NCBI RefSeq assembly: GCF_026168555.1
Contig: NZ_CP092471.1
Coordinates: 2,676,501-2,740,500, forward strand
Reading direction: 5' to 3'
DNA from: Qipengyuania spongiae
GTDB taxonomy: Bacteria > Pseudomonadota > Alphaproteobacteria > Sphingomonadales > Sphingomonadaceae
Length of the DNA stretch: 64,000 bases
Part shown: piece by piece, positions 7,887 through 16,791 of the stretch
Layout: each line of letters starts with the position of its first letter
Numbering within the stretch: position 1 is the stretch's first letter
Notes under the pieces: model-generated
What the model saw: the letters and a program-made list of their open reading frames with translations, nothing else
Database searches by the model: none
Told to the model about the DNA's origin: nothing
Program-made: the position numbers and the translations under genes

Positions 7887-9125
7887 GTGCCCCGGTCCGA
7901 CCAGTCTATCACTACGAACGTCGACCGTCTCGAACTTCGCCGCCTGCGGATGGCGCACAGCCCTCCAATCCTTCGGGGCGGTTTCCGCCCCTTCTTTCTC
8001 GGGACTGCCATGTGGGCGCTAGTCGCGCTTACGCTCTGGCTGGCGATCCTCTTCGGATTGGTCTCGCCTCAGCTGATCGAGGATCCCCTTGCTTGGCACC
8101 GGCACGAGATGCTGTTCGGTTTCGCCGGTGCCGCGATCGCCGGGTTCGCGCTCACGGCGGTGCCGAACTGGACCGGACGTCTGCCCATAGCAGGCCGCGC
8201 GCTGGCAGGTCTGTCCGGCCTCTGGCTCATGGGAAGGATCGTCCCGTTGACCACTGCGGGGCACCCGGTGGTCTCGGCGCTCCTCGATGGTGGCTTCCAC
8301 GTCGTGCTGGCCTTCGTGCTCGGACGGGAGATCGTCCGGAGCGGCAACCGTAACCTTCCGGTCGTCGCCATCATCGCCACCTTCGGCATCGCCAGCACAC
8401 TGGATCGGTTCGAGATGGGGGGGGTCTTCGAATTCGGGGCGACCGGATGGCGTGGTGGCCTGGCTCTGGTCGTGATGCTGATCGCGCTGATCGGAGGAAG
8501 GATCGTTCCCAGCTTTACGCGGAATTGGCTCGCCTCGCAAAAGTTCGAGGGCCGCCTTCCGGCACAGGCGGACCGCTTCGACCTCGCCATCATGGTCCTC
8601 GGGGGCCTGGCGCTGCTGTCCTGGCTGGCGCTTCCCGGATCTCTCGCATCGGGTTGGCTGCTGCTTGGCGCGGGGATCGGACACACCCTGCGGCTGGCCC
8701 GCTGGCAGGGGTGGCGCTGCGCGTCCAACGCGCTCGTGGCGATCCTCCATATGGGCTATGGCTGGCTATCGGCAGGGCTGATGCTGCTCGGTCTGGCCGC
8801 CTTCGACCTCGTGACGGAAACCTTGGCCGTGCACGCCCTGACCACCGGAGCGATCGCGACCATGATTCTCGCGGTGATGACCCGAGCGACCCTGGGCCAT
8901 ACGGGCCGACCGCTTGCGGCGAGTGGAATCACGAGGCTCTCGTATGTCCTCATCACCGTTGCCGCCGTCGCGCGCGTGCTGGCCGGTCTCGCGATCGCGC
9001 CGTCCCACGCGCTGATGGCCGTGGCGGGGGCCGCGTGGTGCGCCGCCTTCGCCCTGTTTCTCCTCGAATACGGACCGATGCTGTGGTCGGCACGACTGAA
9101 TGATCACAGGGTAGCCGGGACATGA
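7887..9125 (+). CDS. nnrS: NnrS family heme-copper membrane protein
   Basis: A 412-residue, very hydrophobic protein with about 12 membrane helices. The N-terminal GGFRPFFLGTAMWA and WHRHEMLFGFAGAAIAGF blocks, and later HALTTGAIATMILAVMTRA and GHTGRPL, are hallmarks of NnrS. Family members carry heme and copper and protect against nitrosative stress in denitrifiers and their relatives. The start is uncertain: GTG 7887 gives the full frame, while ATG 7950 lies just before the conserved region; neither has a strong ribosome binding site. It begins a + strand cluster for microaerobic respiration and overlaps the next gene by ATGA. Confidence 0.9.
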   Translation: MPRSDQSITTNVDRLELRRLRMAHSPPILRGGFRPFFLGTAMWALVALTLWLAILFGLVSPQLIEDPLAWHRHEMLFGFAGAAIAGFALTAVPNWTGRLPIAGRALAGLSGLWLMGRIVPLTTAGHPVVSALLDGGFHVVLAFVLGREIVRSGNRNLPVVAIIATFGIASTLDRFEMGGVFEFGATGWRGGLALVVMLIALIGGRIVPSFTRNWLASQKFEGRLPAQADRFDLAIMVLGGLALLSWLALPGSLASGWLLLGAGIGHTLRLARWQGWRCASNALVAILHMGYGWLSAGLMLLGLAAFDLVTETLAVHALTTGAIATMILAVMTRATLGHTGRPLAASGITRLSYVLITVAAVARVLAGLAIAPSHALMAVAGAAWCAAFALFLLEYGPMLWSARLNDHRVAGT

Positions 9126-9607
9126 CTGCGTACAGGCGTTTTTTGGCAACCGCGATGGTCGCGGTGGCGGCTTCCGCCATCCTCTTCGCGCTGTCCTTCG
9201 TCGCGACCCCGGTGAAGTTCCTCGCCGATGGCGTACCGGTCGAGCACCTGCTGGCCGTCGGAAGGGTCACGTTCCGGGCCTCGGCAGCATCGGAGGCCGT
9301 CCTCCTCCTCCTCCTCGTCATCCTCGCACGGGGCAGGTCCCGCATCGCCGCATGTTCGGTCGCCGCCCTGCTGGCGTTCCAGTGGCTCGTCCTCATGCCC
9401 GATCTCGACGCGCGTACGCTCGCCCGCATGTCGGGAAGGGTCATGCCGTCCTCCGGACTCCACGGCTGGTGGATCGCACTGGATGTCCTGCGCATCGTCC
9501 TCTACGCCGCGATCGCCAGAGCCGCGATCGCCCGGGCCATGATGCGGGTCGGCAAAACGCCGCCCGCGGCGAACGACTTGGAAAGGGGACCGCCGACCGC
9601 TATCTGA
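9122..9607 (+). CDS. Hypothetical four-helix membrane protein
   Basis: A 161-residue integral membrane protein with about four hydrophobic helices (residues about 5-28, 55-70, 78-95 and 115-140). I recognise no named family. It starts inside the nnrS stop (ATGA) and its stop overlaps the start of the FNR-type regulator (TGATG), so it is translationally coupled on both sides and belongs to the same operon. A role in NO or redox stress at the membrane is inferred from position only. Confidence 0.75.
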   Translation: MTAYRRFLATAMVAVAASAILFALSFVATPVKFLADGVPVEHLLAVGRVTFRASAASEAVLLLLLVILARGRSRIAACSVAALLAFQWLVLMPDLDARTLARMSGRVMPSSGLHGWWIALDVLRIVLYAAIARAAIARAMMRVGKTPPAANDLERGPPTAI

Positions 9608-10335
9608 TGCCGATGGACGATACCGGAACGAGCGACGAACTGAACTTTTGCCAGGCCTGCTCGATCCGCAACCGGGCCATCTGCGCCGACCTCGACGACA
9701 CCGAGATCGCGCTGCTCAACCGCATCGGTCGCAGGAAGCATCTCACCGCCGGAGAGTCCCTCCTTTGGGAAGGCGACGAAGCGGTCTTCGTCGCGAACGT
9801 CGTCACCGGCATGCTCAAGCTGTCCACGACGACCGGCGACGGGCGCGAGCAGATCCTCGGCCTCTCCTATCCGTCCGACTTCCTCGGCCGGCCCTATGGC
9901 GAGACGACCCCGTACGATGCGCAGGCCCTGACGGATGCTACGGTCTGCATCTTCCGCCGGGTCGACTTCGAGCGCTTCGCGCACGAACACCCCCGGCTCG
10001 AACGCAAGCTACTCGAGCGGACCCTGGGGGAACTGGACAGATCGAGACGCTGGATGCTGCTCCTCGGGCGCATGTCGGCCGAAGAAAGGCTCGCCACCCT
10101 CCTGCTGGAGATATCCGAACGCCTGGCGGCGAGCACGTGCGGAGGCGACGCATCGCCGCTCGACGTCTTCGAACTCCCCGTGTCGCGCCAGCAGATCGCG
10201 GACATCCTGGGACTGACGATCGAAACGGTGAGCCGACAGTTCACCCGTCTGCGGGAGGACGAGATCATAGGGATGAGGGGAAGAAGGGAAGTCGAGGTCC
10301 TGCGACGCGATCTTCTCGAAGCCATCGTGGGCTAG
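9607..10335 (+). CDS. fnrL: FNR-type oxygen-sensing regulator with Fe-S cysteines
   Basis: A 242-residue CRP/FNR family protein. The start at ATG 9607 overlaps the preceding stop. Cysteines at 15, 18 and 26 (C-x2-C-x7-C) plus Cys114 match the four ligands of the oxygen-labile [4Fe-4S] cluster of FNR. A cyclic-nucleotide-binding-like beta roll spans about residues 35-120, and the C-terminal winged HTH contains ETVSRQFTRLR, with the E--SR contact residues that read TTGAT-N4-ATCAA. It probably activates cco and the second regulator under low oxygen; boxes of that type are present upstream of both. Confidence 0.9.
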   Translation: MPMDDTGTSDELNFCQACSIRNRAICADLDDTEIALLNRIGRRKHLTAGESLLWEGDEAVFVANVVTGMLKLSTTTGDGREQILGLSYPSDFLGRPYGETTPYDAQALTDATVCIFRRVDFERFAHEHPRLERKLLERTLGELDRSRRWMLLLGRMSAEERLATLLLEISERLAASTCGGDASPLDVFELPVSRQQIADILGLTIETVSRQFTRLREDEIIGMRGRREVEVLRRDLLEAIVG

Positions 10336-10384
10336 AGCACCTGCGGACGCTCGCGGAAATTCCGGCGCGTGCAGGCTTTCGCGT

Positions 10385-10398
10385 TTGACCTGAATCAA
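10385..10398 (+). promoter_or_regulatory. FNR-type box upstream of second CRP/FNR gene
   Basis: TTGACCTGAATCAA matches TTGAT-N4-ATCAA in 9 of 10 fixed positions. It lies 60 bp upstream of the TTG start at 10458 and 50 bp after the fnrL stop. It probably places the second regulator under FnrL control, giving a cascade like FNR-FixK. Confidence 0.75.
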
Positions 10399-10457
10399 GG
10401 ACCCGACCGCATCGGCATGCGAACGGCGACCCGAAGGGAAACCGGAGGTCCGCCATC

Positions 10458-11141
10458 TTGTCGCAAGAAGCTTCCAGCCGGACCCGCAACACCGGTCACT
10501 CGAGGATACATGCCTCGCATCCGTTGTCCGCGTTCCTGCCGACACGGCAGCTCCGCGTTCCGCAGGGAGACTTCGACGACGAGATAGGGACGGACGGAAG
10601 GACCATCGTCTACATCGAGGAAGGGGTGGTCAAGCTCGTCGGACACCTCGGAGCGGACCGGGAACAGATTGCCGCGTTCGCGTTCGAGGGGGACGTCCTC
10701 GTCGTCCCGGCCCATGTGTCCACTCCGCATACGCTCCACGCTTTGGAGGACAGCGTCGTGCACTTCCTGCGATCGGACGATCTGCTTCCGAAGGGAAGAC
10801 CGGCCATGGGCGCGGGACAGCTGCTCGACCGCATCCTCGCCGATCTCGGGCGCTCCCGCGAACTGTCCGCCCTCCTCGGCAGGAAGTCGGCCCGAGAACG
10901 AATCTGCGGCTTCCTCGTCGAGATGGAGAAACGCATCGGAAGACGGGAGAACGGAGCCGTCATACTCGATCTGCCGATGTCGCGAAGGGAGATCGGCGAC
11001 CATCTCGGGCTCACAATCGAGACCGTCAGCCGGCAGCTGACCGATCTCCGGGAACGAAGCGCCATCGCGACGTGCGGAAGGTCACGCATCGACATCCTCG
11101 ATCCGCAAGGCCTGCGTGCGCTCGCCGGCTCGGTTGATTGA
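10458..11141 (+). CDS. Cluster-less CRP/FNR-family regulator (FixK-like)
   Basis: A 227-residue CRP/FNR protein. It lacks the N-terminal cysteine cluster, the first Cys being near residue 150 (RICGF), so it cannot hold an FNR-type Fe-S cluster. The HTH (MSRREIGDHLGLTIETVSRQ) is nearly the same as in the upstream regulator, so both likely read the same box. There is no ATG near the N-terminus in this frame; TTG 10458 is the best start I can find and is uncertain. It is preceded by an FNR-type box and followed by the cco operon with its own box, fitting a FixK-like amplifier. Confidence 0.85.
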   Translation: MSQEASSRTRNTGHSRIHASHPLSAFLPTRQLRVPQGDFDDEIGTDGRTIVYIEEGVVKLVGHLGADREQIAAFAFEGDVLVVPAHVSTPHTLHALEDSVVHFLRSDDLLPKGRPAMGAGQLLDRILADLGRSRELSALLGRKSARERICGFLVEMEKRIGRRENGAVILDLPMSRREIGDHLGLTIETVSRQLTDLRERSAIATCGRSRIDILDPQGLRALAGSVD

Positions 11142-11163
11142 GGCGACCAATCTTTTCCCGAAT

Positions 11164-11177
11164 TTGACCTCGATCAA
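11164..11177 (+). promoter_or_regulatory. FNR-type box upstream of ccoN
   Basis: TTGACCTCGATCAA matches the FNR consensus at 9 of 10 fixed positions, with the same T-to-C change as the box at 10385. Its centre is about 60 bp upstream of the ccoN ATG, which allows a class II promoter (box near -41). It indicates low-oxygen activation of the cbb3 oxidase operon. Confidence 0.8.
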
Positions 11178-11230
11178 TGCAGTGCGCGCGGTGGCCCCAT
11201 AGGCATGGATCGAAGCGATCGGAGCGACAG

Positions 11231-12907
11231 ATGCAGGCAGAAGCGGCCCTGGGGCGGGCGGGACTATGGTTCGGTGTCCTCATTCTCTCGATAGTCATGG
11301 CCGCCACGGCGCGCGATCCGGGCTTCGCTGCCCACGCGACGATCATCGGCGTCGTGGCCTTCGTGCTCATGTGGATGTCGGCTGTCCGGTTCGACCCCAT
11401 GGGCCGTGCGCGCGGCTTCTTCCGGATTCCCGAAGGACCTTCCCGATACGATGACGATCCGGTCCGCTGGGGCGTCCTCGCCACCATGGCATGGGCGCTT
11501 GTCGGCATGCTCGCCGGGGTATTCATCGCCTCGCAGCTTGCCTTCCCACAGCTCAACATCGAGCCATACTTCAACTTCGGACGGGTCCGACCACTCCACA
11601 CCTCGGCGGTGATCTTCGCCTTCGGCGGCAACATTCTGATCGCGAGCAGCTTCTACGTGGTCCAGCGGACCTGCCGCGCGCAGCTCGCCTTCCCCGCGCT
11701 CGCGCGGTTCGTCTTCTGGGGTTACCAGCTGTTCATCGTCCTCGCCGCCTCAGGCTACCTGTTCGGCGTCACGCAGAGCCGCGAATACGCGGAACCCGAA
11801 TGGTACGTCGACCTGTGGCTGACCATCGTCTGGGTCGCCTACCTGATCGTCTTCGTCGGCACGCTCGCCCGCCGGACCGAACCGCACATCTATGTCGCCA
11901 ACTGGTTCTATCTCTCCTTCATCATCACCATCGCGATGCTGCACATCGTCAACAACCTGGCGGTGCCCGTCTCGCTGAACGGATCGCTGTCGTTCTCCGC
12001 CTTCGCCGGCGTGCAGGACGCGCTGACGCAGTGGTGGTACGGACACAACGCCGTGGCGTTTTTCCTGACCGTGCCGTTCCTTGCCATGATGTACTACTTC
12101 GTGCCCAAGCAGGCCGAACGTCCGGTCTACAGCTACCGGCTCTCGATCATACACTTCTGGTCCCTGATCTTCCTCTACATCTGGGCCGGGCCGCACCACC
12201 TCCACTACACGGCGCTCCCCGACTGGGCACAGACGCTGGGCATGGTGTTCTCGGTGATCCTTTGGATGCCCAGCTGGGGCGGGATGATCAACGGGCTCAT
12301 GACGCTCAACGGGGCATGGGACAAGGTCCGCACCGATCCGATCATCCGGATGATGGTCATGGCGATGGCCTTCTACGGCATGGCCACCTTCGAAGGGCCG
12401 ATGCTCAGCATCAAGGCGGTCAATTCGCTCTCGCACTACACCGACTGGACAGTGGGCCACGTGCATTCGGGCGCACTGGGATGGAACGGGCTGATCAGCT
12501 TCGCCGCGGTCTACTTCCTCGTGCCGCGCCTGTGGAAGCGCGAGCGGATGTATTCGCTGCGCATGATCAACTGGCACTTCTGGCTCGCGACACTCGGCAT
12601 CGTCTTCTACGCGGCCAGCATGTGGGTGGCCGGCATCACCCAGGGGCTGATGTGGCGCGAATACGGCGCGGACGGATACCTGGTGAACAGCTTCGCCGAG
12701 ACCGTCGCGGCCCTGCACGAGCTCTACATCATCCGAGCCGTCGGCGGGGCGATGTACCTCGCCGGTGCCGTCATCATGGGTTTCAACGTCTGGATGACGA
12801 TAGCAGGCCGGCTCCGCGAGGAGGCGCCGATGGGCGCAATGCCCGCCTACGATTCCGACAAGGACCGCCCCCTCGCCGGGTCGGCCATCCCCGAACCAGC
12901 GGAATAG
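11231..12907 (+). CDS. ccoN: cbb3-type cytochrome c oxidase subunit I
   Basis: A 558-residue catalytic subunit with about 12 membrane helices. The start at ATG 11231 has a GGAG site upstream. The heme/Cu ligand regions are intact: [10 protein letters not shown] for low-spin heme b, [13 protein letters not shown] with the CuB His, [12 protein letters not shown] with the paired His, and [14 protein letters not shown] for the heme b3 side. It reduces O2 to water at high affinity in the inner membrane. It leads the operon ccoNOQP-GHIS and is preceded by an FNR-type box. cbb3 oxidase is expressed in low oxygen in other alphaproteobacteria. Confidence 0.95.
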   Translation: MQAEAALGRAGLWFGVLILSIVMAATARDPGFAAHATIIGVVAFVLMWMSAVRFDPMGRARGFFRIPEGPSRYDDDPVRWGVLATMAWALVGMLAGVFIASQLAFPQLNIEPYFNFGRVRPLHTSAVIFAFGGNILIASSFYVVQRTCRAQLAFPALARFVFWGYQLFIVLAASGYLFGVTQSREYAEPEWYVDLWLTIVWVAYLIVFVGTLARRTEPHIYVANWFYLSFIITIAMLHIVNNLAVPVSLNGSLSFSAFAGVQDALTQWWYGHNAVAFFLTVPFLAMMYYFVPKQAERPVYSYRLSIIHFWSLIFLYIWAGPHHLHYTALPDWAQTLGMVFSVILWMPSWGGMINGLMTLNGAWDKVRTDPIIRMMVMAMAFYGMATFEGPMLSIKAVNSLSHYTDWTVGHVHSGALGWNGLISFAAVYFLVPRLWKRERMYSLRMINWHFWLATLGIVFYAASMWVAGITQGLMWREYGADGYLVNSFAETVAALHELYIIRAVGGAMYLAGAVIMGFNVWMTIAGRLREEAPMGAMPAYDSDKDRPLAGSAIPEPAE

Positions 12908-12918
12908 GACGGAACGCC

Positions 12919-13671
12919 ATGGGTCTCGCATCCCAGCACAAGAAGCTGGAGAAGAACATCAACCTCCTCGCGATCTTCTCCTTCATAGCCGTGGCGATAG
13001 GAGGGATCGTCGAGATCGCGCCCCTGTTCTGGATCGACAACACGATCGAGGAAGTCGAGGGCATGCGGCCCTACACGCCGCTCGAGCAGGCGGGACGCAA
13101 CATCTACGTGCGGGAGGGGTGCTACTCCTGCCACAGCCAGATGATCCGGCCTTTCCGGGACGAGGTGGAACGATACGGGCACTACAGCCTCGCTGCCGAG
13201 AGCATGTACGACCATCCGTTCCAGTGGGGTTCCAAGCGCACCGGCCCCGACCTCGCGCGCGTCGGCGGCAGGTATTCGGACGAATGGCATGTGCAGCATC
13301 TCGAGGATCCGCAGAGCGTCGTGCCGGAGAGCATCATGCCGCAGTACTCCTTCCTCGGCAGGACCAGGCTCGACACGGACAACGCCGCCGACATGCTGCT
13401 GGCGCTGCGGCGGGTGGGTGTCCCCTATTCCGACCGCGACATAGGCCAGGCGATGGCGGACATCGTGCTCCAGGCCAATCCGGACGCCGATGGCGACGTC
13501 GAGGACTTCCAGCGACGCTACCCCAAGGCACAGGTCCGCGACTTCGATGGCGATCCCGGTCGCGTGACCGAGATGGACGCGCTCGTCGCCTACCTGCAGA
13601 TGCTCGGCACGCTGGTCGACGTTGACAGCGCTGCGGCGCAGGAACGGCTGGCAGAGGAGAAGGGGCGATGA
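12919..13671 (+). CDS. ccoO: cbb3-type cytochrome c oxidase subunit II (mono-heme c)
   Basis: A 250-residue protein. It has one N-terminal membrane anchor (about residues 14-37), then a single c-type heme site CYSCH at about residues 70-74, with [18 protein letters not shown] matching the family exactly, and a likely axial Met in [10 protein letters not shown]. It passes electrons from CcoP to CcoN. It starts 11 bp after ccoN and its stop overlaps the ccoQ start. This frame is also open through much of ccoN upstream, which is coincidence. Confidence 0.95.
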   Translation: MGLASQHKKLEKNINLLAIFSFIAVAIGGIVEIAPLFWIDNTIEEVEGMRPYTPLEQAGRNIYVREGCYSCHSQMIRPFRDEVERYGHYSLAAESMYDHPFQWGSKRTGPDLARVGGRYSDEWHVQHLEDPQSVVPESIMPQYSFLGRTRLDTDNAADMLLALRRVGVPYSDRDIGQAMADIVLQANPDADGDVEDFQRRYPKAQVRDFDGDPGRVTEMDALVAYLQMLGTLVDVDSAAAQERLAEEKGR

Positions 13672-13847
13672 GCCTGTACGACCAACTGCGCCATCTCGCC
13701 GACAGCTACGGGCTGATCGGACTCCTCGTCCTGTTCCTCGGCCTGTGCCTGTGGGTGTTCCGCCCGGGCGCGAAGCAGCAGAACCGGGAGGCGGCGCACC
13801 TGATATTCCGCGACGACGAGATCGAGGGGCGAGACCATGGCCGATAA
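13668..13847 (+). CDS. ccoQ: cbb3-type oxidase small subunit IV
   Basis: A 59-residue protein whose ATG overlaps the ccoO stop (ATGA). It has one membrane helix ([18 protein letters not shown], about residues 14-31) followed by a charged tail, the CcoQ/FixQ pattern. CcoQ stabilises CcoP in the complex. Its last 11 bases overlap the ccoP start at 13837. It is typical in place and size. Confidence 0.9.
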   Translation: MSLYDQLRHLADSYGLIGLLVLFLGLCLWVFRPGAKQQNREAAHLIFRDDEIEGRDHGR

Positions 13848-14748
13848 GCGCATAGACGAGGCGACTGGAACGCCGACCGTCGGGCACGAATGGGACGGCA
13901 TCGAGGAGCTCGACACGCCGATGCCGCGCTGGTGGCTGTGGACGCTCTACCTCACCATCGTCTGGGGCGTGGTCTATGTCGTGCTCTACCCGGCATGGCC
14001 GCTCGGCGACAGGGCTACGGAAGGCGTACTGGGCTGGTCCAGCCGCGGCGAACTGGCCGAGGAGATGAGCGTCGTCGATCAGGCCCGCACCACGATGCGC
14101 GAGGAGCTCGCCCGCATACCGGTGGAGCGCCTGCCGGAGAACAGCGAACTGTTCGCACAAGCGGTAGCCGGGGGCCGCTCCGCCTTCCAGGTCCACTGCT
14201 CGCAATGCCACGGGTCGGGGGCGGCCGGAAGCCAGACGCTCGGCTACCCCAATCTGAACGACGACGACTGGCTCTGGGGCGGCGATCTCAAGGCGATCGA
14301 ATACACCCTCGTGAACGGCATCCGAGCTCCAGGCGTGGACGACACCCGCACCAGCATCATGCCACCGTTCGCCGGGGCGTTCGAACGGTCCCAGCTGGAC
14401 GCGCTCGTGAACCACGTGCTCTCGCTCGATGGGCGGGGGACCTCATCCAGCGCGGGTGCGCAGACCTACCGGGACAACTGCAGCGCCTGCCACGGCGCCG
14501 CCGGCGAAGGGAACCGCGAACTCGGCGCGCCACGTCTGAACGACGCGATCTGGCTCTACGGCAATTCTCCTGCCGACATACGTGCCCAGATACTGGAACC
14601 GAGGATGGGGAGGATGCCCCACTGGAGCGGCCGTCTCGATCCGGTCACGATCAAGATGCTCTCGGCCTACGTCTGGTCCCTGGGCGGCGGCGAGGAGCTA
14701 GTCGAGGTCGCCGAGAATCCCACGGTGGAGGTCGATGCGGAACCGTGA
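13837..14748 (+). CDS. ccoP: cbb3-type cytochrome c oxidase subunit III (di-heme c)
   Basis: A 303-residue protein. The N-terminus includes the family motif TVGHEWDGIEELDTPMPRWW (about residues 14-33), then one membrane helix and two cytochrome c domains with CSQCH (about residues 121-125) and CSACH (about 212-216). It is the electron entry subunit of the cbb3 oxidase on the periplasmic side. The gene overlaps ccoQ upstream and ccoG downstream by 14 bp. Confidence 0.95.
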   Translation: MADKRIDEATGTPTVGHEWDGIEELDTPMPRWWLWTLYLTIVWGVVYVVLYPAWPLGDRATEGVLGWSSRGELAEEMSVVDQARTTMREELARIPVERLPENSELFAQAVAGGRSAFQVHCSQCHGSGAAGSQTLGYPNLNDDDWLWGGDLKAIEYTLVNGIRAPGVDDTRTSIMPPFAGAFERSQLDALVNHVLSLDGRGTSSSAGAQTYRDNCSACHGAAGEGNRELGAPRLNDAIWLYGNSPADIRAQILEPRMGRMPHWSGRLDPVTIKMLSAYVWSLGGGEELVEVAENPTVEVDAEP

Positions 14749-16345
14749 TCCCGGTCGCGCGTCGAGCGCTCCGCCGCGCCGGGAGGGCGGGGACCGCGAC
14801 TGGTCGGTCGTCGTCGAGGACGGACGGGCGAAGACGAACGAGCCGGTCTCGAGCGCGGTGGCCGAACCCGAATCGACGACGCTGCGCCACGAACCGCACG
14901 AGCCGCCGCGCCAGCATCTGCCGAACAAGCTCTTCGAGAAGCGCACGAAGGTCCACAACAAGCGGATCGACGGACCCTTCCGCCGCTTCAAGTGGTTCGT
15001 CATGGCCGTCACCCTGGCGATCTACTACGGCACGCCCTGGATACGATGGGACCGCGGCCCCTACGCACCCGACCAGGGGGTGCTCGTCGATCTCGCCAAC
15101 CGCCGCTTCTACATGTTCGGCATCGAGATATGGCCGCACGAGTTCTACTACGTCGCCGGCCTCCTCATCATGGCGGCGCTCGGCCTCTTCCTCGTCACCA
15201 GCGCGGTGGGCCGCGCATGGTGCGGATACGCCTGCCCGCAGACCGTGTGGACCGACCTGTTCCAGCACGTCGACCGTCTAGTCGACGGCGATCGCAACGC
15301 ACGGATCAGGCTGGACGCGGCACCCCTAGGCCCCGGAAAGCTCGCCAAGCGGACGTTCAAGTATGCGATCTACCTCGTCATCAGCTTCTGGACCGGTGGC
15401 GCATGGATCATGTACTTCGCCGATGCGCCGACGCTGGTGCGCGACTTCTGGGCGGGCGAGGCGGCACCCGCGGCCTACATCACCGTCGCCATCCTCACGC
15501 TCACCACCTTCACGCTCGGCGGGTTCATGCGCGAACAGGTGTGCATCTACATGTGCCCCTGGCCCCGCATCCAGACCGCGATGATGGACGAGAAGTCGCT
15601 GCTGGTCACCTACAAGGACTGGCGCGGCGAACCGCGCGGCAGCGTCAAGAAGGCCCAGAGGAACCCCGGCGAGTTCGGCGACTGCATCGACTGCCTGCAA
15701 TGCGTCGCCGTCTGTCCCACAGGGATCGACATCCGCGAAGGTCCTCAGGTCGGCTGCATCACCTGCGCGCTGTGCATCGACGCCTGCGACAGGGTGATGG
15801 CGGACATCGGCCGCCCACGCGGACTGATCGACTACGCCACACTGGAGGACTGCGAAAAGGAGGCGAACGGCGAGCCCACACCCTCCCCCTACAGGACCCT
15901 CCTGCGACCCCGTACGATCGCGTACTTCCTGATCTGGGGAAGCATCGGCCTCGCCATGCTGTTCGCGCTCGGTGTCCGCAACCACGTGGGACTATCGGTC
16001 TCCCCGGATCGCAACCCGCCCTACATCCTGATGAGCGACGGATCGGTGCGCAACTCCTACACGATCAAGCTGCGCAACATGGAGAGCCGTCCACGCGAGA
16101 TGGAGATCGCGATCGACGACCTTCCTGGCGCAGTGATGTGGACCGACATGGGCGGGCGCGATGCGGCGGCGCGGACCCAGGTGAAAACCGTTCCCGCCGA
16201 CGAGGTGCTGACAGTGCGGGCGTACGTCGTCGTACCCAAAGGAGCGTCAACGCAGGACTTCGACTTCACCGTGACGTCGCGCGACGAACAGCGGGAGAGC
16301 GCGGCGGCGGAGGCGCGGTTTGATGCTCCCGGAAGCGGGCAATGA
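14735..16345 (+). CDS. ccoG: Cytochrome oxidase assembly ferredoxin-type protein CcoG/RdxA
   Basis: A 536-residue membrane protein of the CcoG/FixG/RdxA family. It has several N-terminal membrane helices with GRAWCGYACPQTVWTD, two clustered [4Fe-4S] sites (CIDCLQCVAVCP and CITCALCIDAC, about residues 314-348), another membrane segment and a C-terminal immunoglobulin-like periplasmic domain. The family reduces Cu(II) to Cu(I) for cbb3 assembly. The N-terminal 60 residues are charged and poorly conserved, so a start a little downstream is possible, but ATG 14735 overlaps ccoP in a coupled fashion. Confidence 0.92.
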   Translation: MRNRDPGRASSAPPRREGGDRDWSVVVEDGRAKTNEPVSSAVAEPESTTLRHEPHEPPRQHLPNKLFEKRTKVHNKRIDGPFRRFKWFVMAVTLAIYYGTPWIRWDRGPYAPDQGVLVDLANRRFYMFGIEIWPHEFYYVAGLLIMAALGLFLVTSAVGRAWCGYACPQTVWTDLFQHVDRLVDGDRNARIRLDAAPLGPGKLAKRTFKYAIYLVISFWTGGAWIMYFADAPTLVRDFWAGEAAPAAYITVAILTLTTFTLGGFMREQVCIYMCPWPRIQTAMMDEKSLLVTYKDWRGEPRGSVKKAQRNPGEFGDCIDCLQCVAVCPTGIDIREGPQVGCITCALCIDACDRVMADIGRPRGLIDYATLEDCEKEANGEPTPSPYRTLLRPRTIAYFLIWGSIGLAMLFALGVRNHVGLSVSPDRNPPYILMSDGSVRNSYTIKLRNMESRPREMEIAIDDLPGAVMWTDMGGRDAAARTQVKTVPADEVLTVRAYVVVPKGASTQDFDFTVTSRDEQRESAAAEARFDAPGSGQ

Positions 16346-16791
16346 AGCGCGAATTCACCGGCAGGCACATGGCCATGATCATCGTGTCGGGGTTCGGCAT
16401 CATCATAGCGGTCAACCTCTTCATGGCGACGCTCGCGGTGCGCGGCTTCGGGGGCGTCATCGTCGAGAACTCCTATGTCGCCAGCCAGGAATTCAACGGG
16501 TGGCTCGATACCGCTAGGCGACAGAAGGCCTTCGGATGGTCCGCGCGGATCACCCGCAACGACGACGCTCGTCTCGAGGTGGCGACCTCCGCAGCACCCG
16601 CTGGCGCCACCGTCACCGCCGCGGCGCGTCGCCCCCTGGGGCGACCGGAGACCACCAAGCTGGCCTTCATCGAGACGGCGCCCGGACGATACATCGCGCG
16701 TCAGCCCCTGGACGAGGGACGCTGGATCGTCCGGCTGACGATCGTCTCCCCGGACCGGCGGACCTGGTCGACCGAGGAGCATCTGCAGTGA
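16342..16791 (+). CDS. ccoH: Cytochrome oxidase accessory protein FixH/CcoH
   Basis: A 149-residue protein with one N-terminal membrane helix (about residues 9-33), the family block ENSYVASQEFNGWLD, and a periplasmic beta-rich domain. CcoH is needed for assembly or stability of cbb3 oxidase. It starts with ATGA overlap after ccoG and its stop overlaps the GTG start of ccoI. Confidence 0.9.
   Translation: MKREFTGRHMAMIIVSGFGIIIAVNLFMATLAVRGFGGVIVENSYVASQEFNGWLDTARRQKAFGWSARITRNDDARLEVATSAAPAGATVTAAARRPLGRPETTKLAFIETAPGRYIARQPLDEGRWIVRLTIVSPDRRTWSTEEHLQ

Noticed and set aside
11491..12918. Open frame in the second frame of ccoN that runs into ccoO
   Set aside because: The ccoN frame carries all ligand motifs; the alternative is Arg/Ala/Gly-rich noise. 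Only the part from ATG 12919 (ccoO) is real.
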